Shown piece after piece: positions 14,601 to 24,764 of a stretch of 64,000 bases of DNA (its first letter is position 1; every line of letters begins with the position of its first letter). The translations under genes were made by a program, and so were the position numbers. The stretch comes from Chrysomallon squamiferum. Its lineage: Eukaryota; Mollusca; Gastropoda; Neomphalida; Peltospiridae. The stretch spans positions 24,489,822 through 24,553,821 of the forward strand of contig CM022671.1 of the NCBI GenBank assembly GCA_012295275.1, in the 5' to 3' direction. A model generated the notes under the pieces. The model was not told the DNA's origin and searched no databases. It worked only from the letters and a program-made list of their open reading frames with translations.

Positions 14601-16833
14601 GGCCATTTAACAGGATCTTTGATAATCATGTTTACTAGCTGGAAAATACTTGTTGTGAAGAAAGGTGGTGTTCCAGTAAACAGTTCATACAAGATACAAC
14701 CAAGAGCCCTAGAAAATATTCAAAATTTCTTACATGAAAATGACTTATAACCAAATGTGGATTGAAATTTAATGACAATGTTTAACAAAATTAATAATAA
14801 CAAGAGAAGAAAAAATGTTTAAAATATGCCTTTCCTAAGGTTTTTCAAAAATATCCTGAAACATATTAAGTTCAAATTTAAGAATAAATTTCTAAAATTA
14901 ATTTAAAATAGGCTTTATGTGTTTTAAAAACACATGATTAAATAACAGTATACCTTCCAGAAAGTATGTAGAATAATATTTTGTTTTAATCTTTACCTTT
15001 TAGTAATAAAATTTGATTGATGTTTTGAAAGCACTTTGTGATTTAGGTGATATAAATTTTAACAGACTGAAAGTGTTACATTGAACAATTAGAGATACTT
15101 TAATCACACTTAATAAAAACAGAAGACAACATTAATACCATAAATCTGCTGTGTGGTCATAAGGCTTCTCTTCAACCAATTCTGGTGACATGTACAATGG
15201 AGTACCCTGTATAAGAAATAATAACTTGATATAACATATTAAAACAGACAGATGGATGATTTTAAAAATTAAATAAATAAAAAAACATTTTTAACCAAAT
15301 AAATATGGATGTATAGATAATTAAAACTGCAACTTCATAACTGTTCAATTAACAAAATCCTATCTGTCACAAAAGATTTGAACACTAAAACTATTCTGCC
15401 CATTTTGAAAAACACCCTCACCTTTTCTCATACATAAAGATCTCAAAATACAGTTCTTTGCATCAAAATCTAGTAAAATAAACTCAAACCTTTATGGATG
15501 TGAGAACCAAGGTATTGAAACTCATTGCTCTTGCAAAACCAAAGTCACAAAGCTTGACGACTCCATCTTTCCCTAAAAGAATGTTTTGTGGCTTCATGTC
15601 ACGATGCAGAATTCGATGTGAATGTAGATAAAACAAGGCAGACACTAACTGACAAGCAATTGTTTGAACCTGGGAATAAAAGAAGACAACAGTAACCATT
15701 AAGCATGTTGATCTTTAACATATAATAAGGAGGAAAAATCAACATTTGATTGCCAGTTTGTGTTAAGTGGAGAATTATTTTCTTCCAATATAAAATGCTT
15801 TATTAGTATTTAAAAAAGAAAGTTTTAGAAAACTGTTTAATAACTAAGGAATGTAGTATCTGTTGCATGTTTCTAAAATGTTGAAATCAGTATAAACCTG
15901 TTGTTCAGGAAGATTTCCATCATCTTCTAAAATCTGGAAAAGTTCACCCTCTGCATAGTCTGTAACCACAGCAACCTACAAATAAAAGAGTAATAATAAA
16001 TAAAACAATTGTAAATATGCAAATTAGTTACATGTAACATCTATTGAACAGAAATGTAAAACAAATCCCTGAAAGGCAAACAAAAAAATAATTTGTAATA
16101 ATTCATTTAGTCTACCATGGTACACAATAAAAAGGAACAATGTCAATTAACCTGAAACTTGAGAAACCTTTTACTATCATTTATTATTAGCAAAGAGTGG
16201 CTGCTTATTATCATTAAAATAATGTCCTAGAAATACACAAAATGTATTTAAATATTGTTATGCATCACTAAATTACACATTAATAAACATTTACATAAAA
16301 CATCAGTTAAACATTCTATATTACAATGAACTATTCAGCAAAACTTACTTCTTTGTCAGTTTCAAAACTGTCAAGCATTTCAATAATATTTTCATGGTGT
16401 AAGCCTCGCATTATCTCAATTTCACGTCGCAAGCTACGAAGTTCTTTTTCAGATTTACCAACTTTGGGAATAAATTTCAAAGCTACAATCTGAAAATAAT
16501 TAACACAGTATTATTTAATTGCTTTGAAAGGGTATTTTAAAATAATTTTTAATAATAAATGCCATTATTTACATTAGTAATCTACTGATAAAACCAGGTA
16601 AGATATGAATTCTTGTGAAAGTAAATATTAGGAATAAAAAGGAATTTAATCTTGGATTAAACTCAATTCTGGGTAAAAAAATAATAATAATAATGAAAAG
16701 GTTTATGAAAAATCAAAATAGAATAAAGATTTTAATTTCTGTAACTTACCTGACTACTAAACTTTTTCCTTCCCTTGTAAACCTTTCCAAATGACCCTTC
16801 ACCAATAATATCTAAGACGTGATAGTTATCCAT
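589..16833 (-). CDS. STK36: Serine/threonine-protein kinase 36 (Fused homologue), complete, 32 coding exons
   Basis: Coding exons in transcription order: 16833-16750, 16489-16349, 15975-15898, 15669-15490, 15206-15139, 14708-14482, 13926-13763, 13404-13288, 13007-12990, 11878-11732, 11380-11160, 10840-10741, 10459-10362, 9932-9827, 9342-9192, 8707-8577, 8192-8085, 7873-7775, 7206-7112, 6920-6857, 6453-6343, 6021-5947, 5424-5197, 4979-4876, 4394-4281, 3794-3635, 3479-3338, 3014-2891, 2549-2489, 1784-1655, 1160-1088, 694-589. They join in frame to 1274 residues; human STK36 is about 1315. The N-terminal kinase domain (about 1-255) has the glycine loop GEGSFGKV (11-18), VALKF with the ATP lysine K33, HRDMKPQN (123-130), DFGFAR (143-148) and [10 protein letters not shown] (from 162), so it looks active. 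The rest is a basic linker followed by helical ARM/HEAT-like repeats ending in [11 protein letters not shown]. In vertebrates STK36 serves motile-cilium central-pair assembly; in flies Fused acts in Hedgehog signalling. Exon 9 is an 18-nt microexon and is the least certain exon. Confidence 0.95.
1764..2098. repeat. 60-bp minisatellite carrying copies of an STK36 splice acceptor
   Basis: About five units of close to 60 bp are visible: the unit beginning at the exon 30 junction (about 1770), then about 1869, 1929, 1989 and 2047. Each carries a variant of A-A-C-T-T-G-A-A-C-C-C-T-R-G-A-A-T-T-T-A-G followed by an A/T-rich part with ATTATAAACAAATATGTTAA. The first unit contains the real 5' edge of the STK36 exon at 1784-1655. 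The other units therefore repeat that exon edge inside the preceding intron. Confidence 0.85.
3085..3200 (-). repeat. Degenerate tRNA-related SINE-like fragment in an STK36 intron
   Basis: On the minus strand, 3189-3170 reads TAGTGGTCAGAGCACTGACC, which resembles a tRNA D-arm/A-box. A second related piece (G-T-T-G-G-T-C-A-G-C-C-T-G-T-T-G-G-G) follows at about 3142-3120. No convincing B-box (GGTTCGAATCC-like) was found, so this is at best a decayed or truncated SINE head. It lies between the exons at 3479-3338 and 3014-2891. Confidence 0.3.
4003..4151. mobile_element. Short inverted-repeat element (MITE-like), copy 1
   Basis: A 149-bp segment is bounded by a perfect 14-bp terminal inverted repeat, CATGGCCATAACTA at 4003-4016 and its complement at 4138-4151. 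It lies in the STK36 intron between the exons at 4394-4281 and 3794-3635. Internal sequence just inside the left end (GAAATGAGGMAAAAAC) is shared with the second copy near 23.5 kb. It has no coding capacity. No clear target-site duplication was identified, so the superfamily is not assigned. Confidence 0.7.
7390..7617. repeat. Compound (TA)n/(CA)n microsatellite
   Basis: Alternating TA, CA and TATC/TATG tracts lie in an STK36 intron. The ORFs here encode only Y/I/T/H or C/V repeats and are not genes. Confidence 0.9.
9385..9575. repeat. (CA)n and (CAGA)n microsatellites
   Basis: CA-rich tracts from 9390 to about 9505 are followed by CAGA units near 9541-9575, within an STK36 intron. Confidence 0.9.
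10165..10252. repeat. (TTTTG)n/(TTTTA)n pentanucleotide repeat
   Basis: A run of TTTTG units turns into TTTTA units in an STK36 intron. An apparent F/L/Y-rich ORF across it is a repeat artefact. Confidence 0.9.
11565..11606. repeat. (CA)n microsatellite
   Basis: About twenty CA units in the STK36 intron between the exons at 11878-11732 and 11380-11160. Confidence 0.9.
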
Positions 16834-17734
16834 CTTCAAGATCACTGCACTAATTACATCAAATGAGAGAAAACAGTTTAGAAAATTATGTTTAATAGTG
16901 ATAAAACCTTGATAGTTTTTAAATGAGATTCTTAATTTTGAAATTCCTGTCTGTTTCTAATAATAAAAGCTAATTCAAAATACTTCCCAGTAACTACAGG
17001 AAATATTCTACATTTGTCTGATAATATTTTTTTAAATATTACTTTTCAACAGATTATAAAACTATAAACTCAACATTTCATGTTAAATTGATAAAACCAG
17101 CACTTATAATTTAAAACGTTATTGTTTTAAACATCATTCAGATTAAAAAGATAACAATAATAAAAATCTGTTTTATAATCATAGAGATAATAGGAACAAT
17201 AGGAAAAATATATTATAAATAATATTTACTGTATAATAATCATATAATGTTCTTTTTACCTTTTATCTGTTTTAGAATATAACTATTAAAAATACTGCAT
17301 AATGTCATATATTAATAACTTCTATAAAACAAATTACAACAGCACTTATATATGATTTATGGCTCATTTTAAATGAAACAAAGCATGATCCTTATAACTT
17401 TAAGTAAATAGTTTGTTTCGTTGTTTGTTTCGATTTTTGTTTCTTTGTTTGTTTATGAATTTCATATAATAATCTAAATTACTGTACTGTATATATTAAA
17501 ATGCCAAGGGAGCACAATAAAGTGCTAAAATTATATTTCTATAGACAGTATTGTGATCCTGATAATTAATAATAAACATTATTTAATTCTAGTCATATAC
17601 ATATATTACTTTATTATAGTCTACAATGAATAATATGTATCTATCATATGTCATCTTAACTAATAGATGTATTATTCTAACGAAATAAATCTACCAACAT
17701 CGTTATACATTCCTGAGAATACGGAAAAACGTAC

Positions 17735-17830
17735 CTTCCGATAATGAGATATAGCGTCTTAACATAATATTAAACGAAAGAAAATTCACTCCTGTGCAAT
17801 CAAGAATATATACAGGCTATTCGATTTAAA
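17735..17830 (-). promoter_or_regulatory. Probable STK36 5' non-coding exon and promoter edge
   Basis: On the minus strand a strong donor CGGAAG|GTACGT ends at 17735. A matching acceptor (GTGCAG) lies about 14 nt upstream of the STK36 ATG, which implies a spliced 5' UTR. Local CpG frequency is higher here (17690-17960) than in the AT-rich DNA on either side. The transcription start cannot be placed from sequence alone, so the right-hand boundary is arbitrary. Confidence 0.4.
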
Positions 17831-18402
17831 TTTAAACGAATGGAATGTTTATTTTCTAAACCCGATCACAAATGTGTTACCACTATTTTTTGTTTTGGAA
17901 GCAAAGGTTATTTAAGATCAGTCCTTTCATTTGACACACATTTCTGTATTTCCCTCCTTCGCGTGGTGCACACACTAAATATTGAAGACTACTATAAATT
18001 TGACTTGCTGAATTATTTGCTAATTTAGTGACACAATTTCTTTATTATTATGTAACGAAGAATGTCAAAGAAACCAAGAATATACAATAAATATATGTGT
18101 ATATAATATGTTTGCTTAGAATTAATATTAATCAGTTTTTTAATTCTAATATAATATTCATATTAACTTAGCCACTAGTGTTTAGAAGAAAAGAAGGCTC
18201 TAGTCTATAAAACAGACTTATGCTTAAATGTGGAGGGTGTAAAATCGATGTTTGCAAAACATGCTATAATATTAATTATTATATGAGTCAAGCAATCAGT
18301 AAAAGATTTAAATAACCCGACCCACCAGTGGTAAATGAACATTTCGAGAAAAAAAATAATATCAAAATAAATAATTCAATGAAAGATTTTTTATGTAAAA
18401 CA

Positions 18403-18403
<1 letters not shown>

Positions 18404-18451
<48 letters not shown>

Positions 18452-18578
18452 TATGAAATAATAAAATTTTGTATGTTTTTTTGTTTGTTTTTTTATCATT
18501 TAACCTTGACTATTTTCGTTATCGTTAGGTGTATACATTCAAATCGAATACGTACAGGACTATACGTACCAAGGCAGA

Positions 18579-18641
<63 letters not shown>

Positions 18642-18654
18642 AATAAATAAATAA
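18404..18654. repeat. Two (AAT)n arrays grading into (AAAT)n
   Basis: Uninterrupted AAT units at about 18404-18450 and again from 18578. The second array changes to AAAT units before 18654. Confidence 0.95.
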
Positions 18655-18781
18655 ACTATCTCAATGAATTTGTTCAATCTTCATTTTAATCTTTTAAAAT
18701 TATTGGGGTTTTACAAAGAGAGCAATTTGAAAAATAGTCGTAATTAAAGAAAGTATTTCTGTCACTAATAAACACCTTAAT

Positions 18782-18819
<38 letters not shown>

Positions 18820-19000
18820 AAAGATTTATAGTTTCTTTTTAAAGTCAGTTTCCAGTGTTAAATGTTACAAAAATTAACTCTATGTTCGAAGTTTCATCCA
18901 TGGTTATTAATTATACTCCTTTTAATGTTTAAGTTTAAAATGCATTCATCTCCTTTATCATTATTTTTTTCTTCTTGTTTTTATTTTCTCCAGCTTCTGT

Positions 19001-19004
<4 letters not shown>

Positions 19005-19063
<59 letters not shown>
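19005..19063. repeat. (TC)n dinucleotide array
   Basis: About 29 uninterrupted TC units. They generate spurious Leu-Ser and Arg-Glu ORFs on the two strands. Confidence 0.95.
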
Positions 19064-19068
<5 letters not shown>

Positions 19069-19688
19069 TAACTTAATTTTAATTCTTACAAATGGCAAAA
19101 TTTGTCGTAAAATTGACGAATTATCCCGAAGTAAACGTCGCGAAGCATGTGATGACGTTATCACACAACTGTCATTGCTGAAAACGCTGTATTTAATTTG
19201 CAAAAAAAAAAAAGGTTTATTTTTTTTTATTTCACTTTTTCTCTGTTTTTCTCTCCATCTGTCTATCTTTTTTACCATGTATGTAACATTAACGTGGTAT
19301 ATAATTTGAAATTGATAATTTATTTAAATAAATATGATTAACGAAGTATAAAGTTTACGGCTCTTCTATAATTACCTATTTAAGACATATGGGCTTAAAC
19401 GGCCAGTAAAAATTGATGACGGCATAACATGATAAATGTCTCACCACCTTATTTCCGATAACTTTTATAGCCACATAGCTGCTCTCTTTTTTTTTCAGGT
19501 TTAAGTTTGTCGGTGAATTCTGCGTGTTTTATTTTCATTAACTCCATATATGCATTTATATTTTAAAGTAATTTTGAATGACACAAAATAACAGAGCAAA
19601 CAAAATGACAAAAATCAGTTATCTGTCTGTAATTTACAAGCTTTCAATTTATGTAGATTTAACTCTCTTTTTTTCTTTTGGCTTGTAT

Positions 19689-19746
19689 TCTTTAGCATAA
19701 TATCCATTATTCAGTTTTAATTGAATAATGAATATTATGCTAAAGA
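19689..19746. repeat. 58-bp near-perfect hairpin
   Basis: The two 25-nt arms are 19689-19713 and 19722-19746, separated by an 8-nt loop (GTTTTAAT). They pair at 24 of 25 positions. The left arm begins TCTTTAGCATAATAT. It could be a foldback transposon remnant, a small hairpin RNA or a chance AT-rich palindrome. Confidence 0.85.
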
Positions 19747-20176
19747 CTATTATGTCAAAAAGACACAACAAAAAAAAATATTATTTGTCAAAAATCAGTC
19801 AAATTTTTCGCTTGAACTGATCATCTCATAATAAGAGGATGTCAAATTAAATAGTATTAAAATATCATGGAAATTTATCAAATGAAACGATTATGATTGA
19901 TGAGGTAACATAGCTGGTTATTTTTACAAATATTAAATAAAAAAATAAGAAGTGAAAACTTAGAAGAAAGATTACTTAGTTCAAGAATTTTAAACTCTTG
20001 GTGGTTATTTCAAATTACAAAAATAAGAAGAAGAAAGAAAGAAAGAAGAAAAGAAAATGGAATCTTTTTCTTATTATTATGTTTTTTATTATCTTGATCC
20101 ATATATATTTTTATGACATTTTTGTAAGACTGCAGTTTTTAGTGATTCTTTTTCTTCTCACTGTGTTTATTGTTAT

Positions 20177-20208
<32 letters not shown>

Positions 20209-20632
20209 CTGCTACTACTACTATTACTATTATGTTGTCGCTGCTGTTGTTGTTGTTAATTTTATTGTTTCTAATAATGTTTTTATTTTTCTGAAATAGC
20301 GAGATGAAGATTTTGGTTTTCTTTATTTTTCTAATGAAGATGCACTTTTGTAGATCAATCACAAAGGTATAAACAATATGAAATAGAAGATCACAATTAT
20401 TCCCACAAGCACATACACACACAAATATTTGTATGTTGTTATGTGTTACAACCCTACACTCACACACACGCACATACTTAAGCACATAATAAATGCATAC
20501 ATATTATACACATTCAGATAAAAACACTGAAAGATACAAAACTTAATGTACTCATACAGACATACACAAAGAAACAAACACAAAATGATTCATTAATATA
20601 TTAAATGATGACAATGATAACTTTATTTACAG

Positions 20633-22486
20633 ATGAATATGGAAGAAAAGCATACAGACAGTTCTGAAGAGAAAAACCCAGACCACAGCAAGGAAGCTAT
20701 CTTTTTACGAAAATTCTTCACATCAATTCTGAGAACAGATGCTAAGGAAAGAGGTAAAATTTACAATTAATAATATTATCTTTTTTGTTCAAATACTGAT
20801 TTACCTACTTCTTTTTCCAATTCCAGTCAACAACTGTCATATTAGTTCTCAGATCATTTTAAAGTGCATTTTTAAAACTCTTGTGTGATTAATGCGTATC
20901 CAGTATATGTGATGCAGTCATTTTTTACTCTTGTTTTTTTTTATACACAAATCCAAAGTTTTACCTATTTTAATTGTTTATTCTCACTGATGTCACCAGT
21001 TTGTGTGAACTATGCCAGTTTGCAATACACTTCTGCTCCACAAGTTCATAACATGGTAAATTATATTTCCAAGCCAACAAGATGTCATTAAATGTTTGCA
21101 TATGATATAAAATTGTGACAAAAGTAAGCTTCTGATTTCACTAATTCATTTATTGGAGAATATCAGTGAATTTTTATAAAGATTGCCAAAATTTCTGAAA
21201 AATGGTGTGAGTGAAACACAAAGGGTGTGACATTTCTGGGGTTTATAGCTAGCTAGTTCATAAAATTAAATATATAATATTGTTATCTGCAAATTGAAAA
21301 TAACTTTCGGTTTATCAAAAGAAACATATTTACAGTTTTGCTGTGTTGTTCAAGAGTAGCATAATGAAATACTAATGCTAGGTGTACCCAATAAACCATA
21401 ACATTTGACATAAAATGAAAACAAGCAATTCCTTACACTATATTTTATTTTCTTCAATTTATTTGTTACAGAAGTCAAGATAGCAAACCTCAATACAGAA
21501 TACATAGAACCAGGTATCATAAAGAAAGGACCAAGTATTGAACATGAAGCACCCAGTCAAGAAATTATACGAAAAGCCAAGCATTCTAAATATTACAGGA
21601 AGAAACGTGATCTTAATTTTGATCTCGACTTGGGTTTTAACAGTCCTGACCTTAGTCATAACACAGACAGGTTAATAGACATGCTCAACTCTGATAGATC
21701 TTCAAATGCTGCCATTACCTCTGATTCTGGCAGTTCTACTGATTTTCTTAGTTCTGAATCTTCTGGTAGATTTAACCCCACTGATGCATCTAACCCAGCT
21801 GTTATCCAGATGTTGCCAGCAGGTGGACAAGTGGCTCCTGCAGATCAGAAACTAGTAACCACTGACCATGAGAACAAGGTTAATCCTCAGGCCAATCATG
21901 TTAATGTGATCGCTTCAAATCAACAACAAGATCAACAATTTAAAAATGATTTGGATGATAGTCAGGAACTGGATGAAACAATGCATGAACTGGAGGTGAT
22001 GCTGTCAAACATAATTAGACAGCTACCTGATGATGGTGAAAATTCTAATTCTGGCAATCATGTTCCTCATCAAGATTTTGGTGACACTAATAATGTACCT
22101 ATAGAGCTTGATGATAAATTTATTGATCCTTATAATTTATTTAGTAGTCATAATGATGATGATAAACACGGAGGTCATGAGGATGATATCCATGGTAATG
22201 TTGATGGTCTTGATGATATTCACAATGATCTTGATGCATATGATGCTGTGTTACCAAAAATGAAAGTGGGTGCTGAAGAAATGAAAATAAGGGAAATGAT
22301 AAACAAGTTGGACAGTATGTAATCAATTTATGTATCATATAATTTCCACGTATTTTATACTGATAACTGTATTTGTGATGTCCATCATGATACATACTTA
22401 CTGAATGAAGTTAAATCCAAATGACACTTCTTATGCCACTTTATCTTGTATTATGCCAAAGAATCTTTGGATACTGGTGTTTTATA

Positions 22487-22524
<38 letters not shown>

Positions 22525-22548
22525 GTATATTCACTTCAGTAAAAAATA

Positions 22549-22590
<42 letters not shown>

Positions 22591-23066
22591 CAGGTATAAT
22601 GAAAGAAGGTCCAAAATCAGAGGTGCAGATGGAAAATAGTTTGTTCATCACACCTGATGATGAAGGCTGGTTGACAGCTGATACCCATCTCTTTGATAAG
22701 CACCCACTATTTGAAGATTTTGGAAGTGGTACTGAAGCAAAGAAAAAGGCCCAAAGTAAATCAGTCCAGCCCATTAATGTTCTCTCCGATTTAGAAAAAA
22801 AAGAAGCTGAAAACAATCATGTTTTTAATAATATTATTTCATCTGTTCCTACCCTTGGACATGTTGGACATGGCCTCAGCCTGTTAGATGGTGCTGCTAA
22901 GACAGATGTAAAAATAACTCAAGAATCATCAGATGGAACAGAAATTAAAACAGCAGATATTGCTGCAAAGAAAGATGAAACAACTGTTCATGTCTCTCAT
23001 CATCATAAAAACGGAAGTTCTCAGTGGGATGGTGAATCCAGTGTTGAACCAAATTCTGGGAATTAA
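20633..23066 (+). CDS. Unrecognised acidic low-complexity protein, three exons
   Basis: Exons 20633-20753, 21472-22314 and 22594-23066 join in frame (phases 1 and 1) to 478 residues, with good GT-AG sites. The ATG follows directly after an acceptor-like TTTACAG, so there is either a 5' UTR intron or an undetected upstream coding exon. No hydrophobic signal peptide or membrane segment is visible. A basic RKKR at 83-86 fits a furin-type site if the protein is secreted. The middle is rich in S, T, D, N and Q. About 250-300 is an Asp/His-rich run with repeated D-D-I-H-like units. The last exon is K/E/D-rich and ends in His-Ser-Gly sequence. AATAAA at 23390-23395 could be the polyadenylation signal. 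I recognise no domain and assign no function. A disordered acidic extracellular-matrix-type protein is one possibility, unproven. Confidence 0.75.
22487..22589. repeat. (CA)n and (TTA)n next to an intron acceptor
   Basis: The second intron of the acidic-protein gene is only 279 bp and contains about 16 CA units at 22489-22521. Thirteen TTA units (22551-22588) end only a few bases before the splice acceptor CACAG. The TTA run takes the place of the pyrimidine tract. Confidence 0.9.
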
Positions 23067-23461
23067 TCAGCGACAAAAACAAGGATTAAAATGAAGAAGA
23101 CATTATTAAATATTTGAAGAATTTGCTAGGCAGATAGTATGGGAATTGGCCTGACAGAGGGAATAACAGACACCTAAACTGAGAAAGAAGCAAGAGAGAA
23201 AAAGATTAAAGACAGAATTCTATTTACGAAATATTAATTGCTTCAACCAAGTCTCAGAATTAAGAAATGGCAGGATTGTTTAACAAATTGTCATAACTAT
23301 TAGAAACAAGGAAGTACCTAACATAAGACAAAATCTGCCTCCTCAAAATACTCTATTTTGTGTTGGCAATTAAAATTGTAAGAAAAGTAAAATAAATAAA
23401 TGAAATCTATATTTGTTTTTTTATTTGTTTACTATAATAACAGCAGTACAGCAATAGCTGT

Positions 23462-23727
23462 CATGGGCGTAATTAGACTTGTTTTGAAATGAGGAAAAAA
23501 CACTTAATCGCGTAATCTGGGGGCTGCATAATTCTTCAATCGCAACGATGTCAGTAGACTTCAGACAGTAACCGTAAACATAAATTAATTCATTCAGTGG
23601 ATATCGTTTCAGTCAAACAGATATTTATATTTTATATATTTTTAAGTAAATAATTATAATAATAAAAATATAAAAATTTAAAAATCGTCAGTTATGAGGC
23701 ATTTGCCTGAATGTAGTTACGGCCATG
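23462..23727. mobile_element. Short inverted-repeat element (MITE-like), copy 2
   Basis: The left end CATGGGCGTAATTAGA (23462) and the complement of the right end, CATGGCCGTAACTA (ending 23727), form an imperfect terminal inverted repeat matching that of the element at 4003-4151. The internal GAAATGAGGAAAAAACACTT is shared with that copy. The element is 266 bp with an A/T-rich centre and no ORF. It sits downstream of the acidic-protein gene. Confidence 0.65.
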
Positions 23728-23943
23728 TAGTATAATTTATTGTTATTGGTAAAATTATTTGCAACATATCTGCTGTAAATATTTATGGCATTTTGAAGAA
23801 TGAATTTATTTTAATTTAGAATCTGTGCTGAATTTACTGTTCTTTCTGCCAGTCTCCATACTCATGCTGAATATAAACAGTAAACTTTGTCTGGAGAAAA
23901 TTAATAGCTCGCAGACGCCAGTAATCTCCAACAATCTGCCCTA

Positions 23944-24638
23944 TGACGTCAACCTGTATTGGTCGCTTATCGACTTGTCGACTGGAAGTAGGCCACCTAA
24001 AGTGACGTCACAGGACTCCGTTTCAGAAAGACATCTTTAATTTAAGAAAATCTTACGAATAACCGTCCACATAATTTGCTACACATTAAGGACTAGGCTA
24101 CCATTAAAGTACTCCACTGAAAATCGTTACATTCACTTTTTAACTCCCGTCATTACTGTTTCAAATATCCTGCTACGGTTATTGTTTAAATTGTTATAGT
24201 CTGTTCGTGCATGTGTTTGGCATGAAAACCACACTCATATCAATATTTTTTTTATTTTTTTTATTTTTTTTTTATTTTAAGGCATTATTTTACTAAGATA
24301 ATTGTAACGAACTATTTCAGTATTATTTTCCGGTTTACATTTGTTTTCTTTTTCTTATTTTACGATTGTCGTTTACTTCTTTTCACTTTTGTGTGTGTAT
24401 ATCACTATATGTGTCAATGGTTCCATTAATTAGATGTCTTCTGACGTAGATGTAGCCACAGGTGGCAAATTATTACAAAATGTACTTGTAAAGTTTTCTA
24501 CTTCTAGTAATAAAAATGTAGCGAATATATTTTTAATATATAAAAAATATTAAAATTGTCGAATAAAAAAAGCCATCCAAGAAATTTTAGTATAAAGGAT
24601 GAACCATTGTGATTGGCCGAAAATCCAGACACGATTGG
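23944..24638 (+). promoter_or_regulatory. Promoter-like region upstream of the FET gene
   Basis: Two perfect CRE palindromes TGACGTCA lie at 23944-23951 and 24003-24010. Inverted CCAAT boxes (ATTGG) lie at 23958-23962, 24612-24616 and 24634-24638; the last two are 22 bp apart, a usual NF-Y arrangement. All are within 830 bp of the FET ATG at 24765. The assignment rests on motif matches only. Confidence 0.5.
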
Positions 24639-24764
24639 TTTTTAAACATTCTACGCTGCACGTTATTCTTAATGAGGTGAGCCAAGATTATAACCGGTCT
24701 ATTTAGTTCCTACGTACATTTTGATGAGAAACAGAAGACGCGTGAAGAAATTTGCTATTTAATA

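Larger units (their letters stand above)
16834..20632. other. Divergent intergenic region rich in microsatellites
   Basis: This separates the divergently transcribed STK36 (minus) and the acidic-protein gene (plus). It contains (AAT)n at about 18404-18450, (AAT)n then (AAAT)n at 18578-18654, (GATA)n at 18784-18816, (TC)n at 19005-19063 and (TTA)n near 20176-20208. A CpG-bearing patch at 19080-19200 holds a CRE-like TGACGTTA at 19153-19160 and might be promoter sequence for the downstream gene. No coding exon was recognised. Confidence 0.6.

Noticed and set aside
19000-19278. Arg-Glu repeat ORF and Leu-Ser repeat ORF
   Set aside because: Translation of the (TC)n array on each strand.
19998-20485. 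Hydrophobic I/L/V-rich plus-strand ORF and overlapping minus-strand ORF
   Set aside because: Mostly (TTA)n and T-rich low complexity; no splice link to the following gene was found.
23825-24040. 71-codon plus-strand ORF with a hydrophobic N-terminus
   Set aside because: It overlaps the CRE-bearing promoter-like DNA, shows no splice context or domain, and is short enough to occur by chance.
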